This document shows, piece by piece, positions 1 to 11,200 of a stretch of 64,000 nucleotides of DNA; the stretch's first letter is position 1; each line of letters starts with the position of its first letter. The notes under the pieces are model-generated. The model ran no database searches. It had not been told where the DNA came from and worked only from the letters and a program-made list of their open reading frames with translations. Origin of the DNA: Henricia sp. BOLD:AAB3569 (lineage: Eukaryota; Echinodermata; Asteroidea; Spinulosida; Echinasteridae); assembly GCA_037783545.1 (NCBI GenBank), contig JBBELK010000636.1, positions 124,001-188,000 of the forward strand, read 5' to 3'. A program made the translations under genes and the position numbers.

Positions 1-185
1 CATCTTGTAATCACCTGGTAGAATTCGAACACCATGTGGATTTTAAGTGCACGAATTCAAAACGTTCATCTTTTAACCACTTGATAGAACACCATGCGGA
101 ATTATAACTATCAGAATTCAAAACCTTCATCTTTTAACCACCTGACAGAACACCATGCGGATTTTAACTATCAGAACTGAAATTA
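1..185. repeat. ~62-bp tandem repeat, about three decayed copies
   Basis: The phrase CTTTTAACCAC followed by a GAACACCATGCGG block occurs near 70 and again near 132, and a more diverged copy opens the window. The spacing is about 62 bp. The array is cut by the window edge, so its full length is unknown. No coding potential is apparent. Confidence 0.6.
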
Positions 186-655
186 TCTGCCATGAGAACA
201 TGTGAGAACATCAAGCGAATCTCACTCAATGTGTATCATGTGAATCGTATGAGATAACATACGGGTTAATTAATCAAATTCAAAAAACAATTGTCATGTG
301 AGCGTGTAAAACTCACGTTTGTTACGTGAAAGTGACACTGTGAAAAAAGCATATCAAGAATCATTTTTTTAATATGGATAGGTCTATCGTGTGAACCCCA
401 TGAGATAGAGGACAAGCAGGTTTGTAAATCAATTTTAACATTCTGCCATGTGAACATTGTGAGAGAACGCAATCTCATTGAACAATGTTGAAGCATATCA
501 TGTAGATTACAATACATGTTTTATATCCAAAATTCAAAGTATCAATGCATGTTACATTAATCGTATGATAGAACATGTGCCCCCGCGTCTGCATGCACGA
601 ACGCGTGGTGGCGCCCTCGACGCCGCTAATGCGGTAACATCATCGATATTATATA
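186..655. other. Non-coding stretch, nothing recognised
   Basis: This AT-rich stretch lies between the tandem repeat and the first Tc1-like element. Short open frames on both strands have no domain-like composition. I see no RNA gene or clear regulatory site. Confidence 0.5.
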
Positions 656-657
656 TA

Positions 658-2292
658 CACTACTCAAAAGAATTAAAGGAACAAGAGAACATAATGTTTT
701 TGTCATGGTCTATATGGGCTACCGTTAGAACAAGAGGCATTAAAGTTATGTGAAAATCATTCAGGTGTTGTCAATTGATTCTCAAACAATACTCAACAAT
801 GTTGGTGAAATCATGCGTGTCTTCTCACACGTGGACACGGGGGGTGTCCACAGGCGTGTTCTTTTACCCTGTATAAGGTGTTGGTATTGGTACACTTGTC
901 ATCACTAGTTGTTATCACTTCTTGCAACAAAATAAAGGTTCTTCCAATTCTGTTGTTTGTTGTCTGTCTGCTGGGACTGAGTACTGGTGTTCGCCGTCAG
1001 TTAACTGAAGCTGAGGTTGCTAGAGCTGTCCAGCTCCTTGAATTTGGCAATACACAGCGTGCGGTGGCTGTACATTTTGATGTGTCCGTAAGTGTCATCA
1101 ACCGGTTGTGGAGACGTTTTCAGTAAGATGGTCTGTACACCAGGAGGCCAGGACAAGGTCGCAGACGTGTGACTACCCCTCCCCAGGACCGATACCTGAG
1201 GATCCTGGCACGTCGAAATCGACGATCTACTGCAAGATCCTTAGCCACAAGCTTCCACAGGGCAACTGATGTCCGTGTTTCCAATCAAACAGTCAGGAAT
1301 CGTCTGCATGAAGATGGTATGAGAGCCAGACGACCAGCCACATGCCCCATTTTGTCCGTAGTACACCGCAGAGCCCGGCTGGACTTTGCTAGAAACCATC
1401 AATTTTGGCAGATGGACCAGTGGGCACCAGTACTGTTCTCAAATGAAAGCAGGTTCACTGTTTCAACCAATGATAGACGTGTAAGGGTTTGGAGACGGTC
1501 GGGGGAACGATATTTCAACTGCAACATTGTCGAATTTGACCACTTTGGAGGTGGATCAGTTATGGTGTGGGCGGGTATCTCCCTGGAGGGGCGTACGGAC
1601 ATCGTCGTGGTAGCTGGTGGTGCACTAACAGGTTTGAGGTATCGAGATGAGATACCTGTTGTGAGGCCATATGCTGCTGCCGTAGGTGAAAATTTCATCC
1701 TGGTGCAAGATAACGCTCGTGCACACACTGCACGAGTGTCCATGAACTTTCTTGAGAATGAGGGAATCAGCACGATGCCCTGGCCGGCAAGATCTCCTGA
1801 CCTAAACCCTATAGAGCATGCATGGGACATGCTTGGCAGACGTGTTGCAGGTCGAGAACATGCTCCAGACTCTGTACAGACACTCAGAGAGGCCTTGGTT
1901 GAAGAGTGGGAGAACATTCCTCAAGACTCCATAAGACAGTTAATTTTAAGAATGCCTTGACGCTGTCAGGAGTGCATACAAGCACGTGGAGGTCATACCA
2001 GTTACTAGACAATGATTAATTAACGTTCACTTTGCCAAAACGTGGACAATGTACGGATAGTCATGATAACCTGCCAGATGATTATGTCCATATTTTTGTT
2101 CATTCATGTTTTAGTCATGTTAACAGGCTACCACATCAATAAATTTCGCCATACATTGTTGGGTATTGTTTGAGATTGACAAAACCTGAATGATTTTCAC
2201 ATAACTTTAATGCCTCTTGTTCTAACGGTAGCCCATATAGACCATGACAAAAACATTATGTTCTCTTGTTCCTTTCATTATTTTGAGTAGTG
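658..2292 (+). mobile_element. Tc1/mariner-like DNA transposon, full length but dead
   Basis: Terminal inverted repeats of about 140 bp face each other: 658-801 reads inward as CACTACTCAAAAGAATTAAA and its reverse complement lies at 2154-2292. The copies differ by a few bases, including a gap of about 5 bp. Each end is bordered by TA (656-657 and 2293-2294), the Tc1/mariner target duplication. The interior holds one transposase gene on the + strand. TIR divergence and the broken gene indicate an old copy. It lies about 2.7 kb upstream of the CAP-domain gene. Confidence 0.92.
878..2008 (+). pseudogene. Tc1-like DD34E transposase pseudogene
   Basis: The N-terminal part holds a helix-turn-helix like that of Tc1/mariner transposases (LTEAEVARAVQLLEFGN region). 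It is followed by a linker typical of the family (RRPGQGRRRVTT) and a DDE_3 catalytic core. Three lesions are visible. An in-frame TAA at 1124-1126 interrupts the HTH-to-core linker. The first catalytic Asp of the usual FSDESRF motif reads FSNESRF. A TGA at 1958-1960 cuts off a further 15 residues that read in frame to a TAG at 2006-2008. The second Asp (VQDNARAHT) and the final Glu (SPDLNPIEHAW) remain, spaced by 34 residues. The true start is uncertain; the leading hydrophobic stretch from 878 may lie upstream of the original start. The protein cannot be active as it stands. Confidence 0.9.
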
Positions 2293-2294
2293 TA

Positions 2295-2915
2295 TATATG
2301 CATATAAATGCCCTTCCCCGAATAGGACGACCGTTTTGGCTAGAATGTCAGGAGTGACCACTAAAACCACAAAATTTCCGGCAAGAAGTTCCAAATGGAC
2401 ACCGATTTTTTCACCTAAATTTCTAAGAAAAATGTTTTAAAACCTATAAAAATTGTTAAAAACCAAATAAAAATGGTTTTTGAACTCTTTAAGATGGTTT
2501 TCGAGCACTTTGCGTTAGGACGACCGGCTATCGGTCGCCCTAACGCGGTCCTGTCGTCCTAATACGCTTTTTTACCCCTAAACGGTCGTCCTATTCATGT
2601 ATTAATAAGAATATATATATATATATATATATATACATACTGGAGGAAGCAAAGACGTCTACAATTTTAGCCACCGTCCGCCATTGTACCCCCACCAAAT
2701 ACAATGCCTTGCCTAAACTGGTCATACTGTCTTGAATAGTCTTCATCATGGTCTACGTTTGTTAAGTAGAATGCAAGCGATCGCATGGATCGAGGAGCAG
2801 TCTAGGTGAGGCATTGTCCGTGGGGTACAATGGCGGCCGGCGCATGGTTTCAATTCTCGTATAGCAAACTGCTATTGCATACTTCATCCAGTGTATATTT
2901 ATATCGATGCGTAAG
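2295..2915. other. Non-coding, includes (AT)n microsatellite
   Basis: A pure AT dinucleotide run lies near 2613-2635. A short inverted pair around 2510-2560 (the CGACCGGCTATCGGTCG palindrome) is the only other structure I see. No gene. Confidence 0.55.
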
Positions 2916-4050
2916 TAGTATAGTCTGAGCATTTCAACACCCCGTTTGGAATGGTAATGGGGTGGGATTTAGGGTGGTAATGGGGTGGGATTTAGGGTGG
3001 TAATGGGGTGGGATTAGGGTGGTAATGGGGTGGTGCTGAGGTGGTAGTAAAATATGTGATATTAAATGAAGTATAGAAATGTTCACCTTCGAACAATGTC
3101 GAGTGAAACAAAGCATTGATCAAATACAAAAGTGAGTTCAAATGGATTATAAGTGACTGAAACGAAACGTTGATTTTAAAAAAGTTTTTTGCTGCAAATC
3201 TACGTTTCTCTTCGGTTGTTAATTTTATAGTAGGCCTACATGTATGTACATGTGTCGTAGAAAATGTCATACACAATGCCCGGCAATTTGTAAAGGCGCA
3301 TGACGTCACCTATGAGTTCGGACAGGCAAGGAGTGAACAATGGAATGACGTAGTGTATGACGCGCTACAGAGCAGGCGGGTTCACGGTGACGCGACGAAC
3401 AACGAAATGTTTGGTTGTTACGGTAACAAGTTTCTTTTCAGAGCCAAAACATATTCCCAAAAGAGAAAGATACTATTAAATGCCCAATAGCTACCTTCTG
3501 TTTTACACTTTTGTTTTTGATAAATGCTTTGTTTCACTCGACATTGTTTTAACGTGACCATTTCCATCCTTCATATAATTTCACGTATTTTACTACCACC
3601 CCAGGGCCACCCCGGCCCCACCCCTGCCCCACCCCAGTGCCACCCCAGCCCCACCCCAGTGCCACCCCAGCCCCACCCCAGCCCCACCCCAGCCCCACCC
3701 CAGTGCCACCCTAGCCTTACCCCAGTGCCACCCCAGCCCCACCCCAGTGCCACCCCATTACCACCCCGGTGCCACCCTAGAGCCACCCCATTAGCCTTTT
3801 AGAAGTATGGCGGAACAAAAGGCGAGGGCGCAATTTCACTTGGGTATGAATTTTTTTATCAATTGTATTTCTTTCAAAAACTTGATTTACATGTTGTAAT
3901 TATAATACATAGACAGAATTATAAATAAACTTAATAAGTGTAAAGTGAAAAACTTAGTTATTTTGCATTTTAGTCGATTTTATACTTCAAAGAGGCTAAT
4001 TATCACCCCAGCCCACCTCAACGGGGTGTTGAAATGCTTAGACTATACTA
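2916..4050. mobile_element. Foldback/TIR element with G-rich and C-rich minisatellites
   Basis: The left end (2916-2946) starts TAGTATAGTCTGAGCATTTC and its reverse complement, with one mismatch in 31 bases, ends at 4050. Inside the left arm is a ~23-bp G-rich array (about 2940-3045). The right arm carries a C-rich minisatellite on the same strand (3597-3795, unit like CACCCCAGCC), so the two arms are complementary in composition. A second inverted pair lies at about 3060-3135 and 3507-3590. No transposase is visible, so it is presumably non-autonomous. Target duplication is ambiguous (possibly TA). Confidence 0.75.
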
Positions 4051-4304
4051 TTGATCATACACATGACCGATGTGAGACCTCAATCTCCGGTCAAATGATT
4101 CATTTCGTTTGTTTATAAACAGGTTGCTTAATTCAAATGTGGAATCAATATATGGCGTCATACGTCATTTAGCCCAATCACCTAGCGTTTGTAACGAAAA
4201 CAGACATCTTCCCTCTAGTTATGAATGCGGTCGTTGATCCTCGACGTCAAAAGAATTTCTACGAAGACCCAGAGGGGACATTTAAGTATTTTATTAGTTT
4301 TTTT

Positions 4305-4620
4305 AATACGTACGTACGTGATATTAGTATATACGTACGTGATAATTTAATACATACGTACGTACTATTATCACGTACGTACGTATTAAATTATCACGTA
4401 CGTACATACTATTATCACGTACGTACGTATTATTATCACGTACGTACGTATTATTATCACCTACGTACGATTATTATCACCTACGTACGTACTATTATCA
4501 CGTACGTACGTATTAAATTATCACGTACGTACATACTATTATCACGTACGTACGTATTATTATCACCTACGTACGATTATTATCACCTACGTACGTATTA
4601 TTATCACGTACGTATTAAAA
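4305..4620. repeat. ACGTACGT-rich tandem repeat
   Basis: Units of roughly 20 bp built from TATTATCACGTACGTACGTA repeat across the block with variation. The core is self-complementary, so the array could form cruciforms. A spurious Tyr/Arg-rich open frame runs through it. Confidence 0.85.
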
Positions 4621-4978
4621 AAACAAAAAAGCATAATACTTTTATTCGCACATTCTTTTGACCAGGCTTCAACGAGACATTCCACCACAGTCTGGTAAAC
4701 AAACACATAACTTGCTGCGCCATGCCTATAGCTGGATGTGCACTGATATTTAGGTTCCTACTGCGATATAATGTAATACGGCAACAGGTTGAGCATATAC
4801 GTCACCTTTAGGAGTAATGAATTAAGTAACCCCCTGCAGCATGTATTGTAAGAAGTTATTAATTCATTATTCATATCGTGGCGTGCGACACTCCACGTGT
4901 CCCTCTTTTCTCTCCAGCAGCCGCGTCCGACGGCTGGCTTGCTGGTTCGGGGCCGAGCCATGCATCAGGCCAAAAAGT

Positions 4979-5206
4979 ATGCCTCACTTGGATCTATTGT
5001 CGGTCATACTAGTCTGGACTACGGCGGCTTGGGCCCAGGTTCACGTCCCTAACGTCCAGATATCCAGCCTAAATGACGTCCTACCGACAGATTCGCTATT
5101 GTACGGCCCAGTGTCTTTGGACGAAGCCGAACAGGAGGAAATACTGCGAGTTATCAACACGAGGAGAGCCGATGTGGACCCGCCCAGCACAGATATGAAT
5201 AAAGTG
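4979..5206 (+). CDS. Exon 1: signal peptide and start of CAP domain
   Basis: The chosen ATG gives a hydrophobic leader, MPHLDLLSVILVWTTAAWA, with likely cleavage before QVHVPN. An in-frame ATG at 4841 is open but adds 46 hydrophilic residues before the leader, so it is less likely. The end of the exon (ILRVINTRRADVDPPSTDM) matches the first helix of CRISP-type CAP domains, normally HNxxRxxVxPPAxxM; the His of HN is Ile here. The exon ends at a strong donor, GTGGTAAGC, in phase 0. Confidence 0.85.
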
Positions 5207-8200
5207 GTAAGCAACAGTTTGGAAAGAGTACCATACCCGGCCACTGCCTGGTATCCCATTAACAGAACTTAAAGAATAACTTTTAAATATTTTTCGTTTT
5301 TTTTCCGAAATCAATTTATGACATTTTCCCTCTTGACTATCGTATACTATTAGCATATTACACAGACAAATTTTCAGTGTTCGTGTATGGTAATTTTGCC
5401 GGTATGCATCATAAATCAGTAATGCCGATCTGATGAAAACCAAATTTATTCAGCTTGGAAAATGCAAATATTTTACGGAGAAAGACCTACTTTTGTCTGC
5501 ATTTTTTCAGCCATAAACGTCAAAATCATTCATTTCTGGCTATAAAGGTTTTTACTTTAAGAAGGCTAAAAGTGTTTGGATTTTTTTTCATATACATTGA
5601 ACAAGGATTTGGGTGAATTTGTATATTGGAATCGATAGCTTATTCAATTCTAAGATACACTTCCCACCGACACTTCCGTCGCAAATGTTGCATTTCTGAG
5701 ATAAATCAATTATAAAATTACTGCATAAAGTAATGCACAAAATGACGTGGCGAGCGGTCTGTGAGAGGGCGCTGTGCGCGCGCGTGAATGTTTATCTTTT
5801 GCACTAACTGAAGGCAATTTTTGAAGAAGAAAACGTGACTTTTCTACAGAAAAGCAACAATTGCGACAAAAGTGCAAGTGGGAAGTATATCTTAAAATTA
5901 CATTATGTGTTGATTCCAGGAGGTAATTTCCTTAGAATCTTTGTTCAATGTATACGAAAAAAATACCCCATTCGCCGTCTTGAATTTTCCTGCACGACCA
6001 AGGTGGCCGCCGTACTCCAAACTAAAATTTTACTTTACAGTCAAAATTAAACATTGAAAAACTTACCATGGAAGTCGCCACCTCTTGCAACACGCGGTGC
6101 CCCTTTAACGCACTCCCTAACTCCTGCGTACAGTGGCCCTGTTGAAACGGGCCCCATTTCGCGGTGGGACTAGCGACATAAATCTTGTCGCCTCTGCTGG
6201 ACCAATCAGGACGCTTGGCAGTGCATTGTAGCATGATTGCAGGCATTCAAATGTAACACGCGCAGATTGTAAACACCGTGCATGCATGTGATACGTGTAC
6301 TCGGTAATGCTGGCCGTTGTCCGTGTCGACGATTGGCTGCTATTTAAAGCATACTGGGGAATCCGTTCCATTACATTCGTCAGCATGCATCCCTGTTATT
6401 AATTTGAAAAACTGCGGAGTGTATTAAGATCGTCGTTTGAAAGTTTGGTAGGAATGGGACAGTCATAAGGAACGGAACCCAATACAATTTCTGGAAAGTA
6501 TAGAAATCGTTTCTTTTCGGCATAACATGACCGAATTGATTAAATTACATCAAAATGACTCGGGCGTGAGTTGGCTCAAGACAACAGCCGGCTCACTCCA
6601 CAGATTTGCGTGTGTTTCCTCAGGGTTGAATGGTTGAATGGTTTATTCATCTCTTCGACCCCACAAAAGAGGGTATGAGAGCCAATAAATTACAGACAGA
6701 TAAGAACAATAAACTAAAGTGAGTTACAGGCATTATACAAATAAACAGTTAATTAATTGAATTTTGACATTAATCATCTTAATAAATTTATAGCTAAGTT
6801 ACATAGTTGATTTGAGCTGCGTACATTGAACAAAAGTCCCAGTTTGTCAGGATTTGGACTAGTCCAATAAAATATCTTGATCAGGGTGGATATTTCGTGA
6901 GTGAGAGACGGACAAACAAGAACATAATGAAATTCATCACAGTTAACGTGGCTATTACATAATGGGCAAATGTTGACTACTGAAGAATTAGGTACATAAC
7001 GAGTCTCAGTATACGGGAGATGATGGTTGCCTGTTCGAAAACGGGCAAGCACTGTTTTACAAGAGTTATTTAGTTTGATAAGATAATTTTCAAGGCATAA
7101 ATCAGTTTTAAGAATTCTATAAAACGAGCAAAGTCTGTTACTTGATAAATCACTTTCCCATTTCTGGTTTGCAACATCCTTTAGCCTACGCTCTAAGCAT
7201 TTAGAAAGTATATTTTTATGACTTGCATTAATATTAGTACTATTCCATAACATAGAGTACCCAGTATCATCTAATAACGTTTTCATACAATCAATCCATT
7301 TAGAGCGCACAATATTATGATCGTATAAAGTTCTCATGAGACGATACATGACATTTGAAAGACGATTTGGGTTAGTAACAATATGAAGCCAAAAGTTGAA
7401 CATTCGAAGTTGTACAGTGTATTTGAGTTATAATCTACCTAATTCACCATAAGCATTAGAATTAGCTGTACGATAATTTACTCTTGGTAAATTTTTCAAA
7501 AACTTCTTATAAAAACTCTCAATCTGGGCAATGTTTGAGAACACCCAAATTTCACAGCCATACAAAAGTACTGGAGTAACTACCTGATCAAAGAGTTGGC
7601 ACTGAATATCAATAGGAAGGTCAAGTTTAGTAGCTTTAGTCTTTAGACTAAATAAGGCTCTTCGAGCTTGTTCGACTTGCTTATTAATAGCCTAAGTGTT
7701 AAATAAACCGTTGTAGTTCAACTTAACTCCTAAATAATTGTAGTCTTGAACAGATAGTTTCTCTTCTCCAGACAAAAAATCTGGAAATGACCTTACTTTT
7801 CCTCTAGCAAAAATAACAATTTTAGATTTACTAGAATTAACAGTTAAGTGCCACAATTTACAATAATCAAAAACGGCATTAAGAGCATTGAGGGTATTGT
7901 TACGTCGCTTTGCAGAGTGGAAATTTCCTGATATCTCAGGATGGGAAGTCACTTGAGTCTCCAGAATGTTGTACCGTGGTCCGTTTTCCCCGATGATTCT
8001 TCTAAACAGTGAAAAAACTAGTCCAACGTTATTTTTCTTGACATTTTCGAGCAAACTCGGGTGAAGAGCCATGATTTACCACGTGTTTAGAGATGAACAA
8101 TCACGGTCCAGATTACTTCCAAATACTGAAAGGCACCCAGGCCTGTTTTTTGCTGATATATGCTATGCTGCTTCTGCTTGGCCTGGGTGACTTTTAAGAT

Positions 8201-11200
8201 GAGCCCTTTTTTTCCCCATCAAAATCGTTGCTCAAAATGGAATCTTTAAACAAGTTTTTTTTTACAGGAAATTGCAATTTTTGTTAAAATACAAATCTCT
8301 ACACGTTCTACATACCTCCCTGACCGTAATATCCTCAAAAGTGGCGTACATTCGTCCTTAAAACCCAAATATTTCAAGAAAAATCTCGGACCTCGTGTTG
8401 CTTTCGTATTCCATCTTTTAAGATTTGGCCGCCTCTGCGCGTCATGACGTCACGGCGAAATAGTATGGCAAGCCAAAAGTTCATAACGTATATGGCAAGC
8501 CAAAAGTGTCATAAGTACTCATAACGTATTGCGGCAACGCGTTGCGAAAATAATCACAACGGGTTGTGCTATCATCCAATCATACCCCCATCAGACTGGA
8601 CGGCGACCATCCACGACCTTACGGCGACCAGAAAATGTACAAGGTCGCCGGCAAACGCGAACACAATGCGAGAAAAACTTCCAAAAAATTACAAACTTGA
8701 AAAAAACTTGCGCTCTTACCGCGACCTGTGCGATCATACCGCATTCTCACGACGCAGTCGACACGACCTCTCCGCGCTTATGGCGTTTCTATTGAGATCT
8801 ATGTACTTGGCAACGGCGATCCCGCGGCGCTTTCACCACGCTTATAGTTTCTTACTACGTGTATCGCTACTGCACGGCGACCTATTAGGGCGTTTTTACC
8901 ACGTTCTGGATATATTCTGCCATGATGATTAACACGACATACAGCGATAAAGACGACAGACACACTGATAAACTTTGAAACGCCAGTTTTTATAGCAGCT
9001 ATAGGTTAAGGTTGCACCTGAAAAGCATGGTCGTCATAGGAGGAGCGTAGTGCAAGCTTTGTAAACCACGCCATGGTCGTATTAACAACTCCATTAACGC
9101 ATATTGGGAACCCCATAAGAACGCCATAGGCGCAGCCGGAGCCCCATGAGGCCTGGACGTGGTGCAATCGCGCAACGTGAAATCACCGTACATGTGATAT
9201 CGCCCTGACAACGCCATAAGGACTCCGAACGCGTAGTTGGGTCGTGGCAGACACGCGAGGGTCGTGGTGAGGACGCCACGAAGTCGCCGTTGCAAATGTT
9301 ACCATTTTCGCAGCGTCTTTGCGCTTGACACGGGTGTACTGCGCGTGTACTACGTTTATGTGGATGTTACGACGCTTGTCTCACGAACTTCGCGACCCCA
9401 CATCGCAGAACCTTGGCGTTTGTTTAAAGCGGGCCTCCCACTGTGCGATTTTTGTCACGAATTGCCTACGATTGGGTACGATTAGGTACGATTGTGTGTA
9501 GAGTCTATAGGCAGTCTCCGGTTATCGTACCAATTCGTAGCTAATTCGTGGCAAAAATCGCACAGTGGGAGGCCCGCTTTAAACATCCTCAAAACAAACG
9601 CCGTGAGGCTCGGCGTCGTCGGCGATCATTGGCGACCACAGCACGATGTATGGGGTCGCGAAGGTCGTGAGACAAGCGTCGTAACATCCACATGAATGTA
9701 GTACATGCGCAGTACACGCGTGGCAAGCGCAAATACGCTGCGAAAATGGTAACATTTGCAACGGCGACTTCGTGGCGTCCTCACCACGACCCTCGCGTGT
9801 CTGCCACGAGCCCACTACGCGTTCGGAGTCCTTATGGCGTTGTCAGGGCGATATCACATGATGATTTCACGTTGCGCGATTGCACCACGTCCAGGCCTCA
9901 TGGGGCTCCGGCTGCGCCTATGGCGTTCTTATGGGGTTCCCAATATGCGTTAATGGAGTTGTTAATACGACCATGGCGTGGTTTACAAAGCTTGCACGAC
10001 GCTCCTCCTATGACGACCATGCTTTTCAGGTGCAACCTTAACCCATAGCTGCTATAAAAACTGGCGTTTCAAAGTTTATACATCAGTGTGTCTGTCGTCT
10101 TCATCGCTGTATGTCGTGTTAATCATCATGGCAGAACGTGGTAAAAACGCCCTAATAGGTCGCCGTGCAGTAGCGATACACGTAGTAAGAAACTATGAAC
10201 GTGGTGAGAGCGCCGCGGGATCGCCGGGATCGCCGTTGCCAAGTCCATAGATCTCAATAGAAACGCCATAAGCGCGGAGAGGTCGTGTCGTCAGAATGCG
10301 GTATGGTCGCGGTAAGAGCGCAGTTTTTTTCAAGTTTGAAGTTTTTCTCGCATTGTGTTCACGTTTACCGGCGACCTTGTACATTTTCTGGTCGCCGTAA
10401 GGTCGTGGATGGTCGCCGTCCAGTCTGACGGGGGTATGATTGGATGATAGCACAACCCGTTGTGATTATTCTCGCAACACGTTGCCGCAATACGTTATGA
10501 GTACTTATGATCTTTTGGCTTGCCATATACGTTATGAACTTTTGGCTTGCCATACTATTTCGCCGTGACGTCATGACGCGCAGAGGTGGCCAAATATTAA
10601 AAGATGGAAGACGAAAGCAACACGAGGTCCGAGATTTTTCTTGGAATATTTGGGTTTTAAGGACGAATGTACGTCACTTTTTAGGATATTACGGTCAGGA
10701 GGTATGTAGAACGTGTAGAGATTTGTATTTTAACAAAAATTGCAATTTCCTGTAAAAAGACTTGTTTAAAGATTCCATTTTGAGCAACGATTTTGATGGG
10801 GGAAAAAAGTGCTCATCTTGAAAGTCACCCAGGCCAAGCAGAAGCAGCATAGCATATATCAGCAAAAAACAGGCCTGGGTGCCTTTCAATATTTGGAAGT
10901 AGGTCCAGATAGCCCGCCCTCTTGTGGTCATCTCATTGTATGACGTAACTGCAGTACAATGAGATGACCACAAGAGAAAGGGCTATCTGGACCGTGATTG
11001 TTCATCTCTAAACACGTGGTAAATCATGGCTCTTCTCCCGAGTTTGTTCGAAAATGTCAAAAAACATTACGTTGGACTAGTTTTTTCCTGTTTAGAAGAA
11101 TCATCAGGGAAAACGGACCACGGTACAACATTCTGGAGACTCCAGGGACTTCCATGGTAAGTTTTTCAATGTTTCATTTTGACTGGAAAGTAACATTTTA

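Noticed and set aside
3524..3802. Pro-rich open frame and its Gly-rich antisense
   Set aside because: Encoded by the C-rich minisatellite within a TIR element. It has no start context or domain.
4221..4661. 146-residue Tyr/Arg-rich open frame
   Set aside because: It is translation of the ACGTACGT tandem array.
8529..10755. Several 60-120-residue frames in the foldback arms
   Set aside because: They occur as mirror copies in both arms, lack domains and arise from the GCGACC-type short repeats.
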